Of a stretch of 13,077 bases of DNA, positions 1 to 5,456 are shown one piece after another. Source of the DNA: Rhodobacter sp. (GTDB taxonomy: Bacteria > Pseudomonadota > Alphaproteobacteria > Rhodobacterales > Rhodobacteraceae). Where the stretch lies: positions 1 through 13,077 of the forward strand of contig PNNE01000215.1 in NCBI GenBank assembly GCA_013824055.1, given 5' to 3'. The position numbers were made by a program, and so were the translations under genes. Under the pieces are notes generated by a model that saw only the letters and a program-made list of their open reading frames with translations, did not search any database and was not told the origin of the DNA. Positions within the stretch are counted from its first letter, which is position 1. Each line of letters begins with the position of its first letter.

Positions 1-290
1 TGGCCTTTGCCCGCGCCGGGATTTCCTCGGCCGAAGAGATCCGCGATCTTGGCGCGGATGAGGCCTATCGGCGGCTGCTGGACAGCGGCGCGCGTCCGCA
101 TTTCATCGGCTATTATGTCCTGGTGATGGGCTTGCAGGGCCGCCCCTGGAACGACTGCAAGGGCGAAGAGAAAAAGGCCCTGCGCAAACGCTTTGACCTG
201 TTGTGTGCAGGGTTCAACCGCTCTGAAACCAAGTTGCGCGCTGATCTTGAGCAGGCGCTCAGTTTCCTGGGTGTGATCGAACGCCGGTAA
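1..290 (+). CDS. TfoX C-terminal domain protein (partial, 5' end outside window)
   Basis: The reading frame beginning at base 3 gives 95 residues up to TAA at 288-290. The translation starts AFARAGISSAEEIRDLGADE and contains RLLDSGARPHFIGYYVLVMG and GRPWNDC. This is the helical TfoX C-terminal pattern: a helix-hairpin-like 'GI.SAEEI..LGA..AYRRL' segment followed by 'ALRGRPWNDL'-like residues. TfoX-family proteins are linked to competence regulation in gammaproteobacteria; in alphaproteobacteria the C-terminal domain occurs in small proteins of unknown role. The N-terminus is cut by the window edge, so it cannot be said whether the TfoX N-terminal domain is present. The end of the gene (hand count about 55% G+C at 181-240) is less G+C rich than most of the window. 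The family call is fairly sure; the function is not known. Confidence 0.75.
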   Translation, partial: AFARAGISSAEEIRDLGADEAYRRLLDSGARPHFIGYYVLVMGLQGRPWNDCKGEEKKALRKRFDLLCAGFNRSETKLRADLEQALSFLGVIERR

Positions 291-297
291 TTCGGCG
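282..297. terminator. Small hairpin over the tfoX-like stop codon
   Basis: CGCCG (282-286) and CGGCG (293-297) are perfect 5-bp inverted arms around a 6-base loop that contains the TAA stop at 288-290. There is no T-run. It may assist termination or protect the 3' end between the convergent genes ending at 290 and 360, but a stem this short is expected often by chance in G+C-rich DNA. Confidence 0.25.
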
Positions 298-359
298 GAC
301 CATCAGCTGTTATGGAAACAACCGGACCGATGCACGCAAATCATCCGCAGTCACGGCAA

Positions 360-893
360 TCACGGAGAGACCCGGACCCAAATTCCATCCACCCGCACAA
401 TTACCGGCGCACCGCAGTGAAAGCGGATATAGGTCAATCCGGTGCTTTGCGACAGATCCGGATTGAATCGGTTGCGCAGATTACCGACCTTGACGAAATT
501 CGACGCGACATGGGCATCCGGCGAAATCTCTTGTCCCGCGGATATGAGCATGTCCTGCGACGGCCGTCCCGGCCCAAAGGCGTTTGCCGGAATGCGCAGG
601 GGAAGCGCGCTTGGCTGTTTGCGCAGGAAATCCTCGTCCAGGTGAATCCGGTCGACGGACTGCACCTGCACCGCCGCGCCCGAATAGGTGCGCAGATCGT
701 CGCGCACCCGCAGCACTTCGACCGGAAGGTCGCCGAACACCGTGCTGACCCTGGATTTCCCCGTCAATCCAGGTAGATACCAGGCCATCCGGCGTTCCGT
801 CTGCTCGGCTGCCTCGGGTCGCACAAGTCCTGACAGCGCGTCCTTGATCCGACGGAACTGGTCGAACTCGATCACCGAACCTGAAGAGGGCAT
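360..893 (-). CDS. Hint (hedgehog/intein)-domain-like protein, probably catalytically dead
   Basis: A 177-residue protein starting at ATG 893-891, preceded on its strand by AAGGAAA, a reasonable ribosome binding site. From about residue 50 it follows the Rhodobacteraceae Hint-domain pattern: GDLPVEVLRVRDDLRT (54-69), then LPLRIPANAFGPGRPSQDMLIS (97-118), and near the end TGLTYIRFHC (151-160) and DGIWVRV (169-175). In active members the first block begins with a Cys (CFTPGT-like), the DLLVSP block continues into a conserved His, and the C-terminal block has DRHE. Here these read KSRVSTVFG, SAGQEI and CGAPVI, so the splice/cleavage residues are missing. Without a catalytic Cys, self-processing is unlikely. 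Base composition is lower in G+C (about 52% at 421-480) than most of the window. The family call is moderately sure; the role is unknown. Confidence 0.6.
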   Translation of the reverse strand: MPSSGSVIEFDQFRRIKDALSGLVRPEAAEQTERRMAWYLPGLTGKSRVSTVFGDLPVEVLRVRDDLRTYSGAAVQVQSVDRIHLDEDFLRKQPSALPLRIPANAFGPGRPSQDMLISAGQEISPDAHVASNFVKVGNLRNRFNPDLSQSTGLTYIRFHCGAPVIVRVDGIWVRVSP

Positions 894-1025
894 TTTCCTT
901 GAATCCTGACCATTGATAATGCGCCGGAAACAGTGGCGCGGATTTTCACCGAATACGAACCAATATGGTGTTGCAGCTGTGCGTCTTCACCACTTGGCAA
1001 ATCTATCAGGTCAAGCGATGCGGAG

Positions 1026-1049
1026 AAACCTGTCGAATTGGACAGGTTT
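1026..1049. repeat. 9-bp perfect inverted repeat, operator- or terminator-like
   Basis: AAACCTGTC (1026-1034) and GACAGGTTT (1041-1049) are exact reverse complements around the 6-base loop GAATTG. A fourth T (1050) makes a short T-run on the + strand, so it could be a weak + strand terminator. Equally, the near 24-bp symmetry fits a dimeric regulator site. It lies about 130-155 bases upstream of the Hint-like gene start. Confidence 0.5.
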
Positions 1050-1202
1050 TATGCGGCGATCCAGAACAGTGGGCAGGCTGCACCCAGGATTGCCCGCGCC
1101 GTGCAGCGGAAGCGCAACTTGCAGTTGGTCCGGCACTGGATCAGAAGCGGCTGAGTGATTCGGTCGAATTGGCCCTTTCGCGCAAGGGCGCTACAACCCT
1201 GG

Positions 1203-1221
1203 ATTGCAATCGACTTGCAAT
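1203..1221. repeat. 7-bp perfect inverted repeat ATTGCAA-N5-TTGCAAT
   Basis: ATTGCAA (1203-1209) and TTGCAAT (1215-1221) flank TCGAC. The 19-bp symmetry with a 12-bp centre spacing is typical of helix-turn-helix regulator sites; a tiny RNA hairpin is the alternative. No promoter elements of clear quality flank it. Confidence 0.45.
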
Positions 1222-1370
1222 AATCCTGCCACCGCAAAACTGTCTTTCTACTGCCCTTCTCTTGCCGGAGTTGAGGTCCAGTCTCAGGGTCATGCGCGGC
1301 GATGAAGTCCCCTGATCCACCGCGCACGTGCGATCACATGCTGTTTGCATCGGCCCGAAACGGGTCAAGC

Positions 1371-1406
1371 TGCCACCCGGCACTTCCCCAAGTCCGCCGG
1401 GTGGCA
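1371..1406 (-). terminator. Strong 11-bp hairpin downstream of the ABC permease
   Basis: TGCCACCCGGC (1371-1381) and GCCGGGTGGCA (1396-1406) are a perfect 11-bp stem. Inside it ACTT (1382-1385) can pair with AAGT (1390-1393) around CCCC, giving one long hairpin with a two-base bulge. It lies about 80 bases past the permease stop at 1488 on that strand. There is no T-run on either side, so it is more likely a transcript 3'-end stabiliser or an atypical terminator than a classic intrinsic one. Confidence 0.45.
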
Positions 1407-1487
1407 GGCCTCGTGCCGCAAGGACCCGCTCAAGGACCCTATCCGCCGTGGTGCAGAAGGATGTGGCGCCCCGGCCTGCGCCTGGGG

Positions 1488-3140
1488 TCAGCCCTGGCGC
1501 CGGGCAAGGACGACCACGGCCAGAAGGCCCACGGCCATCACCAGGAGGGCCGCCGGGGCGGCTTCGGACAGGCGCTCCAGACTGGCCAGCTCGTAGACGC
1601 GGGTGGACAGCGTGTTGAAGTTGAACGGGCGCAGAAGCAGCGTCGCGGGCAGCTCCTTGACGCAATCGACGAAGACAACCAGCAGCGCGGTCAGGATCGA
1701 GCCGCGCATCAAGGGCAGATAGACCGCCCCCAGCGTGCCCGACGCCGAACGGCCCAGCGACCGCGCGGCCATCGACAGCGAGGGCGAGACCCGCCCGAAC
1801 GCCGCATCGACCGCGCCCTGCGCGATGCCGAAAAAGCGCACCACATAGGCCAGACCCAGCGCAAAGGCGGTGCCGGTGATCAGCAGGCCGGGGTCCCAGC
1901 CGGTCAGCGCCAGCACGCCGTCCGCCAGCCGGTGATCCAGCGCGGCCAGCGGCAGCAGAAGCCCCAGCGCCAGCACGGCTCCGGGTGCGGCATAGCCGAT
2001 CAGCGTCAGCGGCAAAAGCCATTGCGCCGCGCGCGAGCCCTTCATCCGCAGCGCATAGACCAGGAAGACCGCGGCCCCGACCGTGGCCAGCGCCGCCAGC
2101 CCGCCGACGACAAGCGTGTTCGCCAGCGCCTCCAGCAGGCCGGGGGCCAGCCAGCCCCGCGGGGCAGCGGCCGAGTGGACCAGCATCACCCCGACGGGCA
2201 GCAGGAAGCCCCCGGCAAAGGGGATCAGGCACAGAAGCGTGGCGTACCAGCCTTTGGCCCCGAGAATCCGGGTCGGTTCATGCGGTTGTGCGCTGCGGCC
2301 CAGGCGGTGAAAGCGCGCGCCGCCGCGCCCTGCCCTTTCCAGCCCGACAAGCAGCAGGATCAGCAGCAGGATCACCCCGGCGATCTGCGCGGCCCCCCCG
2401 GCATTGCCGCCGTTCAGCCAGGTGGAAAAGACCCCGGTGGTCAGTGTCTGCACCCCGAAATGCAGGACCGTGCCGTAATCGGCCACCGTCTCCATCAGCG
2501 CCAGCGCCACGCCTGCCGCGATGGCCGGCCGGGCCAGCGGCCAGCCGATCCGCAGGAACATGCCCCAGGGACCGCAGCCAAGCGCGCGGGCGACCTCGTA
2601 GGCGCGGCCCGACTGCTCGCGGTAGGCCGACCGCGCCAGAAGATAGACGTAAGGGTATAGCGCAAAGGACAGGACCAGGATCGCCATCGGCAGCGACCGG
2701 GTCTCAGGGAACCAGTAGTCGCGGGCGGAGGTCCAGCCGAAGGTCGCGCGCAGGGCCGATTGCAGCGGGCCGGCATAATCCAGCACGTCGACCAGGGCAT
2801 AGGCGCCGACATAGGCCGGGATCGCCAGCGGAAAGAGCAGCGCGTGGGCCAGCCAGTCGCGGCCCGGAAAGCGGTACTGGCTGACCAGCCAGGCCGCCCC
2901 GGTGCCCATCGCGGCGGTCAGAATCGCGACCCCCCCCATCAGCAGCAGCGTCGTCACCAGATAACGCGGCAGCACGGTGGCCATCAGATGCGGCCAGATG
3001 TTTTCGGTCGGATTGAAGGCGATCCAGGCAATCGACACGATCGGAGCCAGCACCACGATCGCGATGAAAGCAGAGCCGATCGTCCAGAGATCGGGCCGGA
3101 AGCGGGGGCGGCGCGCAAGTTGAGTGAAACGGTCGGACAT
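1488..3140 (-). CDS. Fe(III)-type ABC transporter permease, fused two-module (FbpB/SfuB-like)
   Basis: A 550-residue inner-membrane protein with about 12 predicted hydrophobic segments in two similar halves, the usual size for FbpB/SfuB-type permeases that move ferric iron (some relatives take thiamine or other solutes) with a periplasmic binding protein and an ATPase. Each half has the EAA-type loop that contacts the ATPase: YEVARALGCGPWGMFLRI near residue 185 and SMAARSLGRSASGTLGAVY near residue 455, each followed by a P-L-xR-xx-I segment. TM1 is about residues 19-41. The ATG at 3140-3138 has GGAG about 8 bases upstream; the stop is TGA. No binding protein or ATPase lies beside it in this window, so partners must be elsewhere. 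It is divergent from the gene at 3240. The family is sure; the substrate is not. Confidence 0.88.
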   Translation of the reverse strand: MSDRFTQLARRPRFRPDLWTIGSAFIAIVVLAPIVSIAWIAFNPTENIWPHLMATVLPRYLVTTLLLMGGVAILTAAMGTGAAWLVSQYRFPGRDWLAHALLFPLAIPAYVGAYALVDVLDYAGPLQSALRATFGWTSARDYWFPETRSLPMAILVLSFALYPYVYLLARSAYREQSGRAYEVARALGCGPWGMFLRIGWPLARPAIAAGVALALMETVADYGTVLHFGVQTLTTGVFSTWLNGGNAGGAAQIAGVILLLILLLVGLERAGRGGARFHRLGRSAQPHEPTRILGAKGWYATLLCLIPFAGGFLLPVGVMLVHSAAAPRGWLAPGLLEALANTLVVGGLAALATVGAAVFLVYALRMKGSRAAQWLLPLTLIGYAAPGAVLALGLLLPLAALDHRLADGVLALTGWDPGLLITGTAFALGLAYVVRFFGIAQGAVDAAFGRVSPSLSMAARSLGRSASGTLGAVYLPLMRGSILTALLVVFVDCVKELPATLLLRPFNFNTLSTRVYELASLERLSEAAPAALLVMAVGLLAVVVLARRQG

Positions 3141-3167
3141 CCTGCGCTCCGGTTACAGGAAAGCGGT

Positions 3168-3195
3168 TTAACTGTCCAGAAAAGCCCGTATAGTC
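3168..3195 (+). promoter_or_regulatory. Candidate sigma70-type promoter for the 3240 gene
   Basis: TTAACT (3168-3173), a 16-base spacer and TATAGT (3190-3195) sit in the 99-base divergent gap. The -10 matches TATAAT at five of six positions; the -35 is weaker (four of six to TTGACA). The predicted start near 3202 leaves a leader of about 38 bases before ATG 3240. Confidence 0.4.
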
Positions 3196-3239
3196 GCGCC
3201 GCCGGGCCAGGGGATGCCCGCGCCGAAAAGTCAGGCCCG

Positions 3240-4112
3240 ATGCGCATCGTCTACCACCTTGGTGTTCATTGCACCGACGAGGACCGGCTGGTCCGCTGCT
3301 TGCTGAAGAACCGCGCAGCCCTTGCCGACCAGGGCATTTCCGTCCCCTCGCCCACCCGCTACCGCAAGCTTCTGCGCGCGACCGCCACGCAGCTGCGGGG
3401 GCGTCCCGCCTCGGACGAGACGGCGGCGATGATCCTGGACCAGATCACCGACGACCCGCAGGCCGAGCGGATGATCCTGTCCTGGACCAGCTTTCTCAGC
3501 TTTCCGGCCTATGCGGTCGGCGACATGCTCTACGGCGCGGGGGGCGAGCGGTTGCAGGGCTTTACCCAGATCTTTCCCGACCATGAGGCCGAGTTTCACC
3601 TGGCGATCCGCAACCCCGCCTCCTTCCTGCCAGACCTGCGGCTGCGCGCGCAGGGCAAGGGGCACGAGGATATCCTGCGCGGCGTCGATCCGTTCCGGCT
3701 GCGCTGGTCCGACACGATCCGCGCGATCAAGCAGGCGCATCCCGGCGTGCCGCTGACTGTCTGGTGCGACGAGGACACGCCGCTGATCTGGCCCGAGGTG
3801 CTGCAGGCGATTTCGGGACACGCGCCCGAGACGCGGCTGGAGGACGACGAGGAACTGCTGTCGGACCTGATCACCGAAGCCGGCTTCGTCCGCTACAAGA
3901 CCTACTGCCGCGAGCATCCGCCGCAAAGCGTCTCGCAGCGGCGGCGCATCGTCACGGCCTTCCTGGAAAAGTTCGGCCGCCCCGACAAGCTGGCGGCCGA
4001 CGCCAATGTTCCCGGCTGGTCCGAGGATCTGGTCGAAGAGCTGAGCCGGTCCTACCTGCGCGATCTTGACCGCATCGCCAGGACCCCCGGCGTGCGGCTC
4101 ATCGAGCCCTGA
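3240..4112 (+). CDS. Conserved-looking hypothetical protein, possible degenerate sulfotransferase-like fold
   Basis: A 290-residue soluble protein. I chose ATG 3240 because the frame upstream overlaps the divergent permease and looks random; the ribosome binding site (AGG near 3234) is weak. The N-terminus IVYHLGVHCTDEDRLVRCLL then NRAALADQGISVPSP (24-38) follows the layout of sulfotransferase-like proteins, which begin 'ILHIGxHKTGTTSLQ..L..NR..L...G..YP', and EFHLAIRNPASFL (118-130) resembles their later 'iRdPv' block. The nucleotide-binding KTGT of the loop reads CTDE here, so classical PAPS-dependent activity is unlikely. The middle and C-terminus are unfamiliar (WCDEDTPLIWPE at 175-186, acidic EDDEELL at 201-207). 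The relationship is an inference from pattern, not a search. It ends back-to-back with gapR. Confidence 0.8.
   Translation: MRIVYHLGVHCTDEDRLVRCLLKNRAALADQGISVPSPTRYRKLLRATATQLRGRPASDETAAMILDQITDDPQAERMILSWTSFLSFPAYAVGDMLYGAGGERLQGFTQIFPDHEAEFHLAIRNPASFLPDLRLRAQGKGHEDILRGVDPFRLRWSDTIRAIKQAHPGVPLTVWCDEDTPLIWPEVLQAISGHAPETRLEDDEELLSDLITEAGFVRYKTYCREHPPQSVSQRRRIVTAFLEKFGRPDKLAADANVPGWSEDLVEELSRSYLRDLDRIARTPGVRLIEP
4096..4108. terminator. Small hairpin at the 3240 gene / gapR convergent junction
   Basis: GGCTC (4096-4100), loop ATC, GAGCC (4104-4108) directly precede the TGA at 4110-4112. The next bases TCA (4113-4115) are the gapR stop on the other strand, so the two stop codons form the palindrome TGATCA with no gap. 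No T-run is present; any role in two-way termination is inferred. Confidence 0.25.
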
Positions 4113-4367
4113 TCAGCTCATCCCCAGCGCGGATTTGTAAAGCTCCAGCACGGCTTCCTCTTCGGCGATCTCGTCCGGCTTGCGCTTGCGCAGCGCGATG
4201 ACCTTGCGCATGACCTTGGTGTCATAGCCGCGGCCCTTCGCCTCGGCCATCAGCTCTTTCTGCTGTTCGGTCACGTCCTTCTTCTCGGACTCCAGCTGCT
4301 CGTAGCGTTCGATGAACTGGCGAAGCTCGTCGGCGGTGACGGCATAGGGATCGTTCGCGTCGGGCAT
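4113..4367 (-). CDS. gapR: GapR-family DNA-binding protein (DUF2312)
   Basis: An 84-residue, highly charged protein. Near the start it reads TADELRQFIERYEQLESEKK, then TEQQKELMAEAKGRGYDTKVMRKVI, RKRKPDEIAEEEAVLELYKSALG. This is the standard DUF2312 pattern at nearly the usual full length. In Caulobacter, GapR is a nucleoid-associated protein that encircles overtwisted DNA as a dimer/tetramer of long helices, helps topoisomerases ahead of replication forks and transcription, and prefers A+T-rich DNA. The long N-terminal helix and the basic RKVIALRKRK segment that contacts DNA are visible. ATG 4367-4365 is preceded by AAAGGA at good spacing. It is convergent with the 3240 gene, with zero bases between the stops. 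High confidence in the family. Confidence 0.93.
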   Translation of the reverse strand: MPDANDPYAVTADELRQFIERYEQLESEKKDVTEQQKELMAEAKGRGYDTKVMRKVIALRKRKPDEIAEEEAVLELYKSALGMS

Positions 4368-4399
4368 GGCGGTCCTTTGGGCTGGCGGGTGATCCGGGG

Positions 4400-4429
4400 T
4401 TCCTACCCTGCCGGGGCCTTCGGGTTCAA
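4400..4429 (-). promoter_or_regulatory. Possible gapR promoter
   Basis: On the minus strand TTGAAC (4429-4424), an 18-base spacer and TAGGAA (4405-4400) form a weak sigma70-like pair. The predicted start near 4393 leaves about 26 bases of leader including the AAAGGA ribosome binding site. The -10 match is poor, so this is tentative. Confidence 0.3.
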
Positions 4430-4453
4430 GGCAGGATCGGCCGGTCGGCGGCG

Positions 4454-4474
4454 TTTGCTTGCCCCTTTGCTTGC
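4454..4474. repeat. Tandem 9-base direct repeat TTTGCTTGC
   Basis: TTTGCTTGC occurs at 4454-4462 and 4466-4474, separated by CCC. The 12-base period is close to one helical turn. It sits midway in the divergent gap between gapR and the small membrane protein gene, where a regulator or DNA-bending protein could bind. The rest of the 159-base gap (4368-4526) shows nothing else clear. Confidence 0.4.
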
Positions 4475-4526
4475 GCGGGTGGCTCAGACCGGCTAGCAGA
4501 GGCCCAAGGACAGCAAAGAGGGCTTG

Positions 4527-4742
4527 ATGCAGGCGATGATCTGGGCAGGGGCGGCGTTGACCGTCGCAGGGCTTGCGGGCCTGGTCTACTGCATTCTGCG
4601 CGCCACGAAGGCCAAGCGGCTGGGACTGGACGACGCCGCGATGCGGGCCGAGATGCAGCGGGTGGTCATGATCAACCTTGCGGCGGTCGGCGTGTCGGGC
4701 CTGGGCCTTATGGTCGTGGTGATGGGTATCGTGCTGGGGTGA
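4527..4742 (+). CDS. Small two-helix membrane protein, unknown function
   Basis: A 71-residue protein. I prefer ATG 4527 over the adjoining TTG at 4524 because AGAGG lies at a good distance before it. Hydrophobic segments at about residues 4-26 (IWAGAALTVAGLAGLVYCIL) and 48-70 (MINLAAVGVSGLGLMVVVMGI) are joined by a charged loop, KAKRLGLDDAAMRAEMQR, which probably faces the cytoplasm given its positive charge. This shape and length recur as an unnamed small protein in Rhodobacterales, to my recollection. It contains no motif that suggests a reaction. It is divergent from gapR and convergent with the 4755-4991 gene. The gene itself is likely real: normal codon use, good ribosome binding site, clean membrane pattern. 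Confidence 0.75.
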   Translation: MQAMIWAGAALTVAGLAGLVYCILRATKAKRLGLDDAAMRAEMQRVVMINLAAVGVSGLGLMVVVMGIVLG

Positions 4743-4748
4743 GCGGGG

Positions 4749-4764
4749 GCCGGTCTACACCGGC
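4749..4764. terminator. 6-bp hairpin at a convergent junction, stop codon in the loop
   Basis: GCCGGT (4749-4754) and ACCGGC (4759-4764) are perfect arms around CTAC, which contains the stop (TAG on the minus strand, 4757-4755) of the leftward gene. The + strand gene stops at 4742, seven bases earlier. No T-run is present; possible bidirectional terminator or RNA end stabiliser. Confidence 0.35.
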
Positions 4765-4991
4765 ATGTTGTCGAAACCGGCTTCAACCTCGGCATCGGTC
4801 GGCAGCCGCGTATCCTCGCCAGGCAACATCGCGGCCAGGGCGTGCATTTCGGCCAGCAGCAGCGCCATGCCCTGCTGCTGCAGGTAGAGGCCGGCGGCCA
4901 GAACCTCGGCCTCGTTGCGGACAGGGTCCACGGGCGGAATCGGGTCGGTGGTCCTGTCGGTGGACTTGTCGGTGGGCTTGCGGCCGGTCAT
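4755..4991 (-). CDS. Hypothetical protein translationally coupled to the dksA-like gene
   Basis: With start ATG 4991-4989 the protein has 78 residues and overlaps the upstream dksA-like stop as ATGA (4991-4988), the standard form of translational coupling. A farther ATG at 5009 would add six residues but is less economical. The N-terminus is polar and rich in T, D, K and P (MTGRKPTDKSTDRTTDPIPP), probably disordered. Residues about 29-60 form an Ala/Leu-rich amphipathic stretch with LQQQGMALLLAEMHALAAML. The tail PTDAEVEAGFDNMPV is acidic. I recognise no domain. The coupling suggests that it works with the DksA-like protein or is simply co-regulated with it. Its stop lies in the loop of the hairpin at 4749-4764. 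Confidence 0.7.
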   Translation of the reverse strand: MTGRKPTDKSTDRTTDPIPPVDPVRNEAEVLAAGLYLQQQGMALLLAEMHALAAMLPGEDTRLPTDAEVEAGFDNMPV

Positions 4992-5320
4992 CCTGCGCAA
5001 CTCCTGCAAAGCGGGGTCCAGGGCAGAAGGTCGAGGCGGGCTTCGGCGATGGTCTCGCCACAGCGGGAGCAGGTGCCATAGCTGCCATCGGCAATCCTGG
5101 CCAGAGCGGCGTGGATCTGGCTGATCTCGGCCTTGCCCGCGTTGCCGGTGGCTTCCAGCACCTCGTCGCCTTCCCGCTCGATCGCAAGGTCATCCCAGTC
5201 AGGGTTCTGATGCGAATCAAGCTCTTGCTCGATGGCTTCCAGCCTGGCGTCCAGTTCGGTCAGCCGCTTTTCCAGCGCGGCCTTGCGGGCGGCAAGCGGT
5301 GTGGTCAGATTGGCCTGCAT
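4988..5320 (-). CDS. TraR/DksA-family zinc-finger protein
   Basis: A 110-residue protein. Residues about 8-35 and 51-77 form two antiparallel helices of a coiled coil, with the tip motif DWDDLA (41-46) matching the DxxDxA motif that DksA inserts into the RNA polymerase secondary channel. The C-terminus has CSRC (84-87) and CRSC (105-108), a four-Cys zinc finger. DksA proteins adjust rRNA and amino-acid promoter output, often with ppGpp. At 110 residues it is shorter than E. coli DksA (151) and closer to the short DksA paralogues common in alphaproteobacteria. ATG 5320-5318 follows AGGAGG, the best ribosome binding site in the window. An FNR-like box lies upstream at exact class II spacing. 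The next gene overlaps by four bases. Confidence 0.85.
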   Translation of the reverse strand: MQANLTTPLAARKAALEKRLTELDARLEAIEQELDSHQNPDWDDLAIEREGDEVLEATGNAGKAEISQIHAALARIADGSYGTCSRCGETIAEARLDLLPWTPLCRSCAG

Positions 5321-5342
5321 CGGGTCCTCCTCTTTCCGGGCA

Positions 5343-5384
5343 AGTCTAGGCAGTCGCGGCGGGCGCTGCCTTGACCCAAGTCAA
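5343..5384 (-). promoter_or_regulatory. FNR/FnrL-type box with class II promoter for the dksA-like gene
   Basis: TTGACCCAAGTCAA (5371-5384) is a perfect inverted repeat, TTGAC-N4-GTCAA, matching the FNR-family consensus TTGAY-N4-RTCAA used by FnrL in Rhodobacter relatives. On the minus strand TAGACT (5348-5343) is a fair -10 element. Placing it at -12 to -7 puts the start at 5336 and the centre of the box at -41.5, the exact class II activator position. The leader would be 16 bases and contains AGGAGG. The divergent + strand gene (5457) has a possible -10, TATGGT (5413-5418), which puts the same box at about -47.5, a less ideal distance. Confidence 0.55.
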
Positions 5385-5456
5385 CGGCTTTGCGCTTTGC
5401 CGTCAAGCTGGCTATGGTCGGGCGGACTTCCCGAAGGTGCCGAAGTGGAGAGACAG

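Larger units (their letters stand above)
894..1487. other. Gene-poor, lower-G+C intergenic stretch with inverted repeats
   Basis: No frame here gives a convincing protein. Candidates such as 933-1154 (+, GTG start, 73 residues), 965-1315 (+) and 1049-1327 (-) have irregular codon use, Cys/Trp/Arg-rich composition and no family resemblance. The part from about 950 to 1260 is roughly 47-48% G+C by hand count in two 60-base lines, against 65-70% in most coding parts of the window. It contains three perfect inverted repeats (1026-1049, 1203-1221, 1371-1406) and a 10-base direct repeat GTCGAATTGG at 1032-1041 and 1163-1172. It may be the remnant of a transferred segment, a regulatory region for the Hint-like gene, or host an unrecognised small RNA. 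None of these can be shown from the sequence alone. Confidence 0.5.

Noticed and set aside
312..776. 154-codon + strand frame opposite the Hint-like gene
   Set aside because: The minus frame has Hint-domain blocks and a good ribosome binding site; the + frame has neither.
933..1154. Possible 73-residue + strand protein (GTG start)
   Set aside because: No ribosome binding site of quality, odd composition (Cys/Trp/Arg), no family pattern, and a 9-bp inverted repeat runs through it. It cannot be supported as a gene.
1150..1260. Possible tRNA or attachment site
   Set aside because: No cloverleaf, no T-loop GTTCGAATC sequence and no CCA-like end can be drawn; only the 1203-1221 dyad is real.
2760..3239. 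In-frame extension upstream of the 3240 gene
   Set aside because: It lies antisense to the ABC permease, has random-like Arg/Gln/His-rich sequence, and the family-like pattern begins exactly at MRIVYHLG (3240).
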